From contig CAINVI010000177.1 in NCBI GenBank assembly GCA_903854075.1, positions 1 through 23,462 on the forward strand: a stretch of 23,462 nucleotides of DNA, read 5' to 3'. The position numbers and the translations under genes are program-made. The DNA is from Candidatus Pollutiaquabacter sp. (GTDB lineage: Bacteria > Bacteroidota > Bacteroidia > AKYH767-A > 2013-40CM-41-45). Below, one piece after another: positions 16,005 to 23,462 of the stretch. Under the pieces are notes generated by a model. That model had not been told where the DNA came from and made no database searches. It was given only the letters and a program-made list of their open reading frames with translations. Each line of letters opens with the position of its first letter. Position 1 is the first letter of the stretch.

Positions 16005-19000
16005 CTATTCCTGATAGTCGTATTGGGTGGTTTGCCCGTTAACCTGTTTCAGGATCGTCCAAATGCCGTTATCGTCTTTCTTTTCAAGGACATAGAAGTC
16101 TACACCGGATTCCCATCCGACATATGGTGTCCAGTTGAGGAACACGTGACGAGCTTCGTCCATTTCACCTTTTAACACTACGGTGGATGTGTTTTGGCTC
16201 AGTGATTCTTCGATGTTGCAGATATTCACGACCAGTATTTTGTAGAAGTAATTTTTCTCCTGCACATTCACATTATGATCAATGAAATCGGTTTGTTGCG
16301 CCGGAACGGAGGCGTGATAGGTATAGTTGATATTATCAGTAGATCGATAAATGTCAAATTGAAGTACTTTTTCGGGTAGGACGCTAGGTTGCATCCACTC
16401 GGTCAGAACATATTCGTTATCTACTACGGTAGAGCGTACCACGTTAACCGTCTGTTCGCTGAATATGTCCAGCGGCTTGGTAACCGAAGTGTCACTGTAC
16501 GATGTATATACCGTACCACACAGATCTGTTGCCAGGATTCGGTATGAATAAGTGTGTGGACAGTCGAAGGTGGAGTCAAGGTAGGAAAGTGTATTGCCAT
16601 CGACGGTAGTCAAGTACTGCATGGACTGCCCTTCGATGCAACGGAAGATTTGGTAACTGGCCACTGGGCAGCCGCCGTAAGGTGTCCAGTCGACCTGGAT
16701 GTCGGTGCCTGAAGGATACGAGGAGACATTGACGGTGGTATGTGCAGTCAGTTGGTCAAGCGGTATAGTGTAACCACAATTGTCAATTGCCTGCACCTTG
16801 TATGTGTAGGTATTGTGTAAGGTGTTCAGTCCGGCATCCGTATACGATGACGTCAGTTCGAAACCATTATTCATCAAATCGGTTTTGGTGTAGATCGCTT
16901 CGTAGAATCCGGTAGAACCATTCAGTCTGTAAAGTATGTAGGCAGCAAGGTCAAGTGCCGGGTTGTTTTCCCAGATGATTTCCACGGTGGTGTTCGAAGA
17001 AACGGAGACGCTGTAAATTTTTGTTTCATTAGGAGGAAGCGTATCGGCGATCTGGATACAAGCAGGGAAAATCGTGTCTGCAGAGCATCCGTTCGCATTG
17101 GTTACGGTCAACTGCACCGTATAGAAGCCCGGAGATTGGTAGGTGGCAGTTGGGTTAGCATCGGTGGAGGTTGTTCCGTTACCAAAATTCCAATCATAGC
17201 TTGCATTTTCAGTATTGAAAGACGTGTTGAAGAATGGAATATTTACTGGTGGGCAACCGTTACGGAAGGCAGCACTGAATCCTGCCGATGGTGTGGTCAA
17301 CACGTCTATCGGAGCCGGAGCATAAGCGGTATCCATACAGCCAAACTGATTGGTAGCGATCAACGAAACGTCGTAATTTCCGGCATTGTAATAGGTGTGA
17401 TTCGGATTCTCAGCTGTAGAAGAAGAGCCGTCACCGAAGTTCCAGGATAAGGAAGAATAGAAGCTGGAAGTGTTTGTCAATGCTGTGGTGAATGGCGCAC
17501 AGCCAGAAGTAGACGGCACCTGGAAGGAGGCGATGGGTTTTGGATTTACCTTGATTTTACGTTGCAACTCCTTGAAGGACGAGCAGCCTGATGTGTCTGT
17601 AGTTATGAGTGCAACGGTAAACGTTCCTGTATCCTGAAACACATGCACCGGATTGCGATCCGTTGATGTGTAACCATCACCGAACGACCACATCCAGCCG
17701 CTGGCGTTGATGGAAAGATCGGTGAAGTTGACGGTGAAAGGCTGACAGCCTTCGTAAGCAGAAGCTGTTAGTTCTGTTTGTGGGCCCATCACATGAATAT
17801 ACTGTTGCTTGATGATGGAGTCGCCGCAACCGGCTGTAGAGGTAGCAATCAAGGATACCGTATAAATACCAGGACGCTGATAGATGTGCGAAGTAGTGTC
17901 GTTTGTAGAGGTGGTGCTGTCGCCGAAGTTCCATAAATAGTTATCGGCAAATTGCGACAGGTTTTCAAAATGGACTAACGATGGAGCACATGCATAAAGA
18001 TCGGTTGTAGAGAAGTCGGCTACCGGTTGAGCGGCTTCAATCATTGCAGGAATATGCAAGGTGTCACTACATCCGCCAAGATTGTTAGCTGCATAAACGA
18101 TCAACGTGACATCGTAATAACCTGCTTGGGTATACGTGTGTTGCGGATTTGGCGCTGTGGAGGTGGTGCCGTCACCGAAATTCCATTCATAACGTACAGC
18201 CATGGTGGATTTATTTCTGAAGTTGACGGTGTGCGGAATACAGCCTTTTACACTGTCCGCTTCGAAGTCGGCAGACAAGGAAGAGAAGGGCAGGCCGGTT
18301 GCTGTGTCGCGACATCCATTGATATCAACGATGGCCAGTATGTTATTGCGGAAGTTGTAGTTGTTGAATACGTGAGTAGGGTTGGCCTGAGAGGATGTGT
18401 CACGATCACTGAAGGTCCAGCTCCAGCTGACAGCGTTCGCACTGGCATCCTGAAAATGCACTGCCATTGGATAGCAGATGTCGGTAAGTGTCGCAGTGAA
18501 AGCTGCATAGGCTGTGTCCACTTTGATGTATTGTGGTTCAGTAATACGGCTCATACAGTTGCCGCGGTAGACGTTTAGCGAAACCGTATAAATTCCTGCG
18601 CCAACGTAGGTGTGTGTTGGGTTTTCAAGTGATGAAAGATCGCCGTCGCCAAAATCCCATTCATACAGATCTCCGTTTTGAGAGGTGTTTTGAAAGCGAA
18701 CAGCCAAACGATTGCAGCCCTGACGTGCATTCTGCGTAGTGAATTGTGCTACGGGCAAATTGACGGTAACCGGAGAAGCTGTATAGATTTGAGGACAACC
18801 GCTGGCATCGTAGGTAGTGAGCGTAGGATAAAACACGCCTTCTTGGGTGTAAACGTGACTCGGATTGGCAATCGTAGAGGTGTTTCCATCACCGAAATCC
18901 CAAATGTAAGACGCGTAATTACGTAAGCTGGTAAAGAAGTTAAGTGTGTCGAGGCCACATACATCGGTGGAGGTGACAAGGATTGGCGCCTGACTGTTTG

Positions 19001-21770
19001 AAAAGATCGAGGTCGAGATGGTGCTTGAACAACCTGCCGTGTCGGTAACGGTCTGGGTGATGATGTAATTGGATTGACCGCCAGTATACGTGTGTACCGG
19101 ATGCTGATCGCTGGAAGTAAGTGAATCGCCGAATTCCCAATGCCAGGTTGCTGCATTAAAGGAAGTATCAATGAAAGTGACAATCGCTTGCTGGCAGTTT
19201 GTACTTTGGATCACCTGAAATCCTGCTCTTGGGCCCGATACGCGAATAATACTGTCAAGTCGAACTTCGATCTGGCGATTAACACTATCGGTAATCAGTA
19301 GGTAAACTGAATATACGCCGGCATTCTGGTAAGTGTGCGAAGGAAATTCTTCGGTGGAGGTACCGCCATCGCCAAAGTCCCAAGCGTAAGACATAGCGCC
19401 TTCTACATGATAATCCTGTGTGAACGAAACATACAACGGTGCACATCCGCGTTGTACTTCAGGAACTCCTGGGTTACCGGCATCCACTGGCGTGGAGTCA
19501 GGTAATCCGAAGTTAAGAAGTGGACTAACGTAGGACAACGTACAGTTTTCATTGAATATCGTCAATGACACGGGTGAAATGCTGTTGGTTGTGTAAATGT
19601 GCAGCGGGTTTTCGTCCGTTGAAGAATTGCCATCGCCGAAGTCCCACAACCAACCGGTTGCGCCAATGGAATTGGCATAAAACTGAACCGGCATTGGTAA
19701 TGCTGTATCCTGTGGGATTGCGTAGAAATTAGAACCGAACGGGGTGAAGTAGACGCCATTATTCTGCATCGTCGAGTAGGTACAGCCATCAGCAGTAGTA
19801 ATCGACAAGGTAACGCTGTGGTAACCGCCAACACCGTAAGTATGTGACGGATGCTGATCGGTAGAGGTAGTTCCGTCACCGAAATTCCAGAACCATGATA
19901 CGGCATTCAAACTGGTGTCGGTAAGTTGAACGATGTACGGTGGACAGGCGGTGGTGGAGTTACTGAACCCAGCATATCCGCCGCGAACATCGAAGCTGCT
20001 GAAATTTGAGATGGTTTGTACGCAGCCGCCGCCAGCTGAAGTGGTGGTCAGTGATACGTTATAAAATCCCGGTGTAGAATAAGTATGCGACGGGTTTTGT
20101 TGGGTAGACGTGTTGCCGTCACCGAAATTCCACAACCAGGATACTGCGCCGAAAGTTGCATCAGTAAACTGTGTTGTCAGCGGTGCGCAACCAACCGTGG
20201 TAGGAGGTGGCGTATAGCCTGCCGTAGGATTCAACGTCTGAATGTATGCACCACGGAAAAGAGTGTCTGTGCAGCCGATTGGATCAGAAACAATGAGGGT
20301 GACATCGAAAGCACCGGAGGTGCTATAGGTGTGCGAAGGATTAGCAAGGTTTGATGTAGTGCCATCGCCGAAATTCCAGAAGTAAGTAAGGTTGCTTCCT
20401 TGAGTCAGTGCGGTGAAATTAACATCCAATGGAGGGCAACCCATACGCTGGTCAGCAGTGTAAGCAGCCTGAGTAGTGGTCACATTAATCAGGTTTTGTT
20501 CAGCATCTGCGCGTGTACAGCCTGCTGCGTTCCAACATTGTAATGTAACGCTGAAGGAACCTCCTGCCGTATAGGTATGCGTCGGGTTATTCAGGTAGGA
20601 AGAGCTGCCATCACCGAATAACCAGCGGCAGCTGTCGTAATTTTGGGAATTATTGGTAAAGGAAACCGTCAGCGGTGCGCAGCCGGTGGTGTTGCTATAC
20701 GTAAAGCTGACAGACGGTTTGTCCATGACGTATACCTGACTTGTAGCGATGACCTGGCAACCATCGTTAGCGGTAATGGTAAGCGTCACTGGAAAAGTTC
20801 CCGGCGCAGTATAGGTATGATTCGGACGTAATACAGTTGATGTATTGCCATCACCGAAGTTCCACACACAAGTAGCTACGTTTTGGTTCGGATTGTTGAA
20901 CTGAACAGTCAATGGTACACAACCGGTATCTTGATCCATAGATACTCCAGGATAATAACCCGGTCCGACCCGAATGGCGAGGGGACCATCCGATACATCG
21001 ACACAACCGTAAGAGTTTGTCAACGTCAGGTTGACATTAAATGTACCGTTGTTGTTGAATTGATGGGTTGGATTCGGTTGATTCGAGGTTGTGCCATCGC
21101 CAAATGTCCACTGCCAGGTGGTGATGTTAGTTGATCCGTTACTGAATTGGAAAACGGTATTTACATCGCAGCCAAAAGTGCTGTTAACACCTATGGTTGC
21201 ATCCGGCTGTGGGAAAATCGTGATGTATTGATTACGGGTTTTGACATCCTGGCAACCAAAAATGTTTTGCGCAATTAAGGTAACCGTAAATGTACCGGAT
21301 TGATGGTATACGTGATCGGGATTAACATCGTTGGAAGTAGTACCATCGCCAAAGTCCCAGGTATAAGAGGCGGCACCGGTCGACTGATTGGTAAAATGAA
21401 ATACTGTTGTGCCCGGGCACGAAGAAGTAGTGTTGGCCGTGAACGCAGCCTGGGGGTAAGCTACGACGTTGATGAAATTGGTTTGCGTGGACGTAGTGGA
21501 AGCGCCATTGGCGCCGGTTACCGTCAGCGTAACTGTGTATTGACCAGGAACGGTATAGGTATTGGAAGGATGCTGGAGCGTAGAGGTGTTTCCGTTACCA
21601 AACGTCCAATAATACGATACAGCACCGCTGCTCGTATTGTTGAATTGCACCGCGAATGGTGCGCATCCTTCTTGTTGACTCGCCGTGAATCCGGCGGTCA
21701 GCTGCCCGTATACTGTGGCAGGGCCCAGTATCGTCAGCAAATAGACTAGTAAACTTCTTGCAGTTTTCAT
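16005..21770 (-). CDS. Giant secreted PKD-repeat protein with FN3-like tail, no visible sorting domain
   Basis: The product has 1921 residues from ATG 21768-21770; an upstream TTG in frame is rejected because the ATG places the signal peptide (MKTARSLLVYLLTILGPATVYG) at the very N-terminus. Residues about 24-1574 are 19 tandem PKD-like beta-sandwich repeats of about 82 residues, each around W-x-FGDG-x-TS and NPxHxY. Residues 1575-1921 are three complete FN3-like domains and the first 54 residues of a fourth (VFLNWTPYVGWESGVDFYVL), ending abruptly at TAG. In related Bacteroidota proteins this tail normally leads into a CHU_C/type B sorting domain for type IX secretion (FxPNGDG motif); none exists here or in the 96 bp downstream. 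The likely role is a long adhesive or scaffolding stalk outside the inner membrane (inference). It follows the small FN3-like gene by 63 bp. Confidence 0.93.
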   Translation of the reverse strand: MKTARSLLVYLLTILGPATVYGQLTAGFTASQQEGCAPFAVQFNNTSSGAVSYYWTFGNGNTSTLQHPSNTYTVPGQYTVTLTVTGANGASTTSTQTNFINVVAYPQAAFTANTTSSCPGTTVFHFTNQSTGAASYTWDFGDGTTSNDVNPDHVYHQSGTFTVTLIAQNIFGCQDVKTRNQYITIFPQPDATIGVNSTFGCDVNTVFQFSNGSTNITTWQWTFGDGTTSNQPNPTHQFNNNGTFNVNLTLTNSYGCVDVSDGPLAIRVGPGYYPGVSMDQDTGCVPLTVQFNNPNQNVATCVWNFGDGNTSTVLRPNHTYTAPGTFPVTLTITANDGCQVIATSQVYVMDKPSVSFTYSNTTGCAPLTVSFTNNSQNYDSCRWLFGDGSSSYLNNPTHTYTAGGSFSVTLQCWNAAGCTRADAEQNLINVTTTQAAYTADQRMGCPPLDVNFTALTQGSNLTYFWNFGDGTTSNLANPSHTYSTSGAFDVTLIVSDPIGCTDTLFRGAYIQTLNPTAGYTPPPTTVGCAPLTTQFTDATFGAVSWLWNFGDGNTSTQQNPSHTYSTPGFYNVSLTTTSAGGGCVQTISNFSSFDVRGGYAGFSNSTTACPPYIVQLTDTSLNAVSWFWNFGDGTTSTDQHPSHTYGVGGYHSVTLSITTADGCTYSTMQNNGVYFTPFGSNFYAIPQDTALPMPVQFYANSIGATGWLWDFGDGNSSTDENPLHIYTTNSISPVSLTIFNENCTLSYVSPLLNFGLPDSTPVDAGNPGVPEVQRGCAPLYVSFTQDYHVEGAMSYAWDFGDGGTSTEEFPSHTYQNAGVYSVYLLITDSVNRQIEVRLDSIIRVSGPRAGFQVIQSTNCQQAIVTFIDTSFNAATWHWEFGDSLTSSDQHPVHTYTGGQSNYIITQTVTDTAGCSSTISTSIFSNSQAPILVTSTDVCGLDTLNFFTSLRNYASYIWDFGDGNTSTIANPSHVYTQEGVFYPTLTTYDASGCPQIYTASPVTVNLPVAQFTTQNARQGCNRLAVRFQNTSQNGDLYEWDFGDGDLSSLENPTHTYVGAGIYTVSLNVYRGNCMSRITEPQYIKVDTAYAAFTATLTDICYPMAVHFQDASANAVSWSWTFSDRDTSSQANPTHVFNNYNFRNNILAIVDINGCRDTATGLPFSSLSADFEADSVKGCIPHTVNFRNKSTMAVRYEWNFGDGTTSTAPNPQHTYTQAGYYDVTLIVYAANNLGGCSDTLHIPAMIEAAQPVADFSTTDLYACAPSLVHFENLSQFADNYLWNFGDSTTSTNDTTSHIYQRPGIYTVSLIATSTAGCGDSIIKQQYIHVMGPQTELTASAYEGCQPFTVNFTDLSINASGWMWSFGDGYTSTDRNPVHVFQDTGTFTVALITTDTSGCSSFKELQRKIKVNPKPIASFQVPSTSGCAPFTTALTNTSSFYSSLSWNFGDGSSSTAENPNHTYYNAGNYDVSLIATNQFGCMDTAYAPAPIDVLTTPSAGFSAAFRNGCPPVNIPFFNTSFNTENASYDWNFGNGTTSTDANPTATYQSPGFYTVQLTVTNANGCSADTIFPACIQIADTLPPNETKIYSVSVSSNTTVEIIWENNPALDLAAYILYRLNGSTGFYEAIYTKTDLMNNGFELTSSYTDAGLNTLHNTYTYKVQAIDNCGYTIPLDQLTAHTTVNVSSYPSGTDIQVDWTPYGGCPVASYQIFRCIEGQSMQYLTTVDGNTLSYLDSTFDCPHTYSYRILATDLCGTVYTSYSDTSVTKPLDIFSEQTVNVVRSTVVDNEYVLTEWMQPSVLPEKVLQFDIYRSTDNINYTYHASVPAQQTDFIDHNVNVQEKNYFYKILVVNICNIEESLSQNTSTVVLKGEMDEARHVFLNWTPYVGWESGVDFYVLEKKDDNGIWTILKQVNGQTTQYDYQE
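17049..21701 (-). repeat. Nineteen tandem PKD-domain repeats (about 245 bp each)
   Basis: Protein-level repeats of about 78-90 residues cover residues 24-1574 of the giant protein. Each has an N-terminal GC-x-P segment, a W-x-FGDG core, an NPxHxY turn and usually a late GC. Core variants are FGNG in the first and last repeats, FSDRD in repeat 14, and FGDS in repeats 11 and 16. At DNA level the cores (the complement of TTCGGTGATGG-type strings) recur, but the units are well diverged, indicating old rather than recent expansion. Confidence 0.93.
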
Positions 21771-21800
21771 CCCCCGATGGTTTTGCAATGTTTAAGAAAT

Positions 21801-21816
21801 GGTCCCGCGAAGGACC
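21801..21816 (-). promoter_or_regulatory. Intercistronic hairpin between the FN3-like gene and the PKD gene
   Basis: A 5-bp GGTCC/GGACC stem (21801-21805 with 21812-21816) around a 6-nt loop lies in the 63-bp spacer. On the minus strand it is followed by ATTTCTT rather than a T run, so it is a poor terminator and may instead affect RNA processing or relative expression. Function is inferred only from position. Confidence 0.3.
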
Positions 21817-21833
21817 CGATTATGGCAGATCGT

Positions 21834-22352
21834 TTATTTGACCTGCACCATTCTGTTGGTTGTATTCATGAAGAGCGGATTGGTGTCCGGAGAAGTGATA
21901 GATTTCGCTTCGGCTTGTGCCACCAGGTTGCCCTGTTCATTAATTTGTTTGATACGATAGTGTGCTGTTCCATTTACCGGCTTACTGTCGACCCAGCTGT
22001 ATAAGAGTTCAAGGTTCGATCCGATCCCTTCTTTAAGCCCAACCGGTTCGAATTCGATTCCGTCCTGGGAGCGCTCTATTACATATATGCAATCGGTCGA
22101 ATTGGCTTTGGATACCCAATTGATGTACACTTTGCCCGAATTAAACACTACCGTTTGCTTGCTGAATTCAAGTTTGCCGGGTTGATTCGCCGGTTGAGCG
22201 AACGTGCTAAATGCGGCAAATACAAGAATATAGAGCAACACCAACTCCAGTGCGTAGAAGAAAAAGCTCGTTTTTGGGCTTTTTGCAAGATTTACCGAGT
22301 TAGAAGCTTCTGATGTGGACAGTTGAGCAGATTTCGTGGCGAAGGTTTTCAT
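21834..22352 (-). CDS. Small exported or anchored FN3-like protein, partner of the PKD gene
   Basis: The 172-residue product starts with an unusually long polar region (1-29, rich in Ser, Thr and Lys), followed by one hydrophobic helix at about 30-52 (FYALELVLLYILVFAAFSTFA). This is either a signal peptide with a long n-region, cleaved before QPANQ, or a signal anchor. Residues about 60-152 match the FN3-like module common in type IX cargo: KVYINWVSKANSTDCIYVIE, then RSQDGIEFEPVG and GTAHYRIKQINEQGNL. In such cargo this module normally precedes an approximately 75-residue sorting domain; here only about 20 residues follow (ending NRMVQVK) with no sorting motif. It sits 63 bp upstream of the giant PKD gene on the same strand, so co-expression is likely. 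No other in-frame ATG precedes the helix. Function is unknown. Confidence 0.8.
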   Translation of the reverse strand: MKTFATKSAQLSTSEASNSVNLAKSPKTSFFFYALELVLLYILVFAAFSTFAQPANQPGKLEFSKQTVVFNSGKVYINWVSKANSTDCIYVIERSQDGIEFEPVGLKEGIGSNLELLYSWVDSKPVNGTAHYRIKQINEQGNLVAQAEAKSITSPDTNPLFMNTTNRMVQVK

Positions 22353-22492
22353 GAGCCTTTGTTTTATATGTCAATATATACCCGTACCCACCCCTGGAGT
22401 TCCTGCATAATCACGTACTTCTTACAGACGTAAGGAATTGGCGGAAATCGATCACTTTTTTATCGAAATCGGGTGAACTTGCCCCCTAAACC

Positions 22493-22512
22493 CCGCACTA
22501 AGTGCGGTTTTT
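22493..22512 (+). terminator. Rightward intrinsic-terminator-like hairpin
   Basis: A perfect GC-rich CCGCAC/GTGCGG stem (22493-22498 with 22502-22507) with a TAA loop is followed at once by TTTTT and, 4 bp later, another T run. Its polarity is rightward, although no rightward gene precedes it; it would end a small RNA or attenuate the downstream gene. Confidence 0.6.
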
Positions 22513-22547
22513 AGCGTTTTTCGCAAATTCATGCCATTGCAAGTATT

Positions 22548-22571
22548 CACCGCTTTTTTGCCGGTGATTTT
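22548..22571 (+). terminator. Second, weaker rightward hairpin with T run
   Basis: A CACCG/CGGTG stem (22548-22552 with 22562-22566) around a 9-nt T-rich loop is followed by ATTTTT. The short stem makes it weak alone; it lies 36 bp after the stronger hairpin and 76 bp before the HTH gene start. Confidence 0.3.
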
Positions 22572-22647
22572 TGACATTCGGTGTATCCAATCTGTGGTGT
22601 GGCCGTTAAAGACTTCAGAAAACAACCACTTCCCAATCTTTAAGATC

Positions 22648-23462
22648 ATGGATACTTTAAACAAAACCATCAAGAAACTGAGCGAAACCGAATACCAGGA
22701 TTTGCTGTCAGCAGTTGCCGGACGTAAGAATAATAAGCCGTATGTAGTATTAGAAGCGGCCCGGAAAAGCAACTACTCCGAGAACCAGATGATGGATATG
22801 CTTGGCGTTACTCCAAGTACCTATTACACGCTAAAATCACGCCTTAACGAGCGTATTGCTGAATACCTTTCCAAAAACGTTAACAATCCTATCAGTGCTC
22901 TTAAAGAAAAAGTAGCCATGGTGCCGGCCATGTTGTTCAGCAACGACCGCAACGTAGCGATTCGTTCGTTGAAGAACCTGGAAAAGCAACTGATCGAATA
23001 CGATTTGTCGAACGAGCTGATTGTTGTGTATAAAGCACTGGCCCGTTTGAGTATGTACAACGGTGATTACGATTATTATGAAAAAGAATATAATCGTCAC
23101 GTAGCGTACTCGCTGGCTGTTGTGAAGGCAGAAGATTTATTTTATGAGTTCGTCAAGCGTGCCGGAAATTACCAACTCACCCGCGACGAACGCGATTTTG
23201 AATCGGTTCAAACAATCCTCCGCGAACTGACCAATATCTCCGAACTCTATCACGGCCACCGTTTGTTCGTATTGTACAATGTGGTGCGAATCTATTACCT
23301 GAGTCTTTTCACGACCCGCACAGAAAACCTCCGCGCACTGGAGCTTGAAATTGATTCGTTGCTACAGCAGATCAATAAGAACTTCGAAAAGTTTGAGCTG
23401 GATACGTTCTATCAAAGCATTCGCTTCCTGGTTGATTATCTCTACTTTGAATACTATCAGCG
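22648..23462 (+). CDS. Conserved HTH-containing protein of unknown function (3' end outside window)
   Basis: The frame is open from ATG 22648-22650 to the window edge: 271 codons with no stop, Bacteroidota-like codon use, and a clear start MDTLNKTIKKLSETEYQDLL. Residues about 44-74 (SENQMMDMLGVTPSTYYTLK, then SRLNERIAEYL) look like a helix-turn-helix, with TPSTYYTLKSRL as a plausible recognition helix. The rest is strongly alpha-helical with many paired aromatics (YNGDYDYYEKEYNRH, VVRIYYLSLF, FLVDYLYFEYY), reminiscent of TPR-like helical repeats. I recall similar hypothetical proteins in other Bacteroidota but no named family or demonstrated role. It diverges from the FN3/PKD pair, so a regulatory link is possible but unproven. 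The antisense ORFs in this stretch are shadows. Confidence 0.88.
   Translation, partial: MDTLNKTIKKLSETEYQDLLSAVAGRKNNKPYVVLEAARKSNYSENQMMDMLGVTPSTYYTLKSRLNERIAEYLSKNVNNPISALKEKVAMVPAMLFSNDRNVAIRSLKNLEKQLIEYDLSNELIVVYKALARLSMYNGDYDYYEKEYNRHVAYSLAVVKAEDLFYEFVKRAGNYQLTRDERDFESVQTILRELTNISELYHGHRLFVLYNVVRIYYLSLFTTRTENLRALELEIDSLLQQINKNFEKFELDTFYQSIRFLVDYLYFEYYQ

Larger units (their letters stand above)
22353..22647. other. Divergent intergenic region with tandem hairpins
   Basis: This 295-bp spacer separates the leftward FN3-like gene from the rightward HTH gene. It holds a short CTTAC/GTAAG inverted repeat near 22421-22434 and two terminator-like hairpins on the plus strand, listed separately. 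I found no exact TAnnTTTG box on either strand, so promoters for both genes remain unidentified. I find no credible small ORF or tRNA. Confidence 0.6.

Noticed and set aside
17136..21749. Many rightward ORFs of 60-180 codons opposite the PKD gene
   Set aside because: They recur at repeat spacing, are low-complexity in composition (Arg, Cys and Ile rich), and arise because the antisense of the conserved WNFGDG/TST codons is stop-poor. None has a family-like sequence.
21771..21788. Upstream TTG start for the PKD protein
   Set aside because: It would put six residues before a normal signal peptide; the ATG at 21768-21770 is better on codon and signal-peptide grounds.
22452..23100. Leftward ORFs of 78-106 codons under the right-hand gene
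   Set aside because: They are antisense to the long open rightward frame, which has a coherent protein sequence and codon use.
1..23462. CRISPR array, tRNA/rRNA genes, transposase or phage genes
   Set aside because: No short regularly spaced direct repeats, no cloverleaf-like sequences and no transposase, integrase or phage structural motifs were found; the only tandem repeats are the protein-coding PKD units.

Overview
The window (about 23.5 kb, GC close to 50% by eye) comes from a chromosome of the phylum Bacteroidota. The case rests on an LptC-type lipoprotein, a DUF21/CBS/CorC protein and a PpiD-like foldase in one cluster, an M13 neprilysin-like lipoprotein, a TonB-dependent receptor of the haemoglobin/transferrin type, a giant PKD/FN3 secreted protein, near absence of Shine-Dalgarno sequences, and repeated TAnnTTTG boxes (the Bacteroidota -7 element) upstream of genes. 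The protein style suggests a free-living, moderate-GC lineage such as Chitinophagales, Saprospirales or Flavobacteriales; the genus cannot be named from sequence alone. No tRNA, rRNA, CRISPR array, insertion sequence or prophage was seen.

Layout. 1-477 is the 3' end of rodA (+), ending at a bidirectional terminator. On the minus strand, 5106 to 533 form an envelope-biogenesis cluster: lptC, a 58-residue membrane ORF overlapping the lptC stop, a 79-residue membrane protein, a CNNM/CorC-like protein, and a PpiD-like peptidyl-prolyl isomerase. Rightward from 5249 come an M13 metallopeptidase lipoprotein, then a DEAD-box helicase followed after 4 bp by an EamA/DMT transporter, closed by a bidirectional terminator at 9606. 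An M20 dipeptidase (-) and a TonB-dependent receptor (+) diverge from about 11030. After the receptor, converging on it, are gpmI, an orphan sensor histidine kinase, a 5.8-kb PKD-repeat gene and a small FN3-like gene, all minus. The right edge carries a rightward, incomplete gene for a conserved HTH-containing protein of unknown function.

How the genes relate. The left third is housekeeping envelope construction: cell elongation (RodA), lipopolysaccharide export (LptC) and periplasmic folding (PpiD). The middle is scavenging and general metabolism: oligopeptide and dipeptide hydrolysis, TonB-dependent uptake, RNA remodelling and glycolysis. The right third is the accessory part: a 19-repeat PKD surface or secreted protein with a small FN3 partner 63 bp upstream. 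Both have export signals and modules typical of type IX secretion cargo, but neither shows the C-terminal sorting domain those modules normally precede. This pair, with the hairpin-rich region beside it, is the least explained part of the window.
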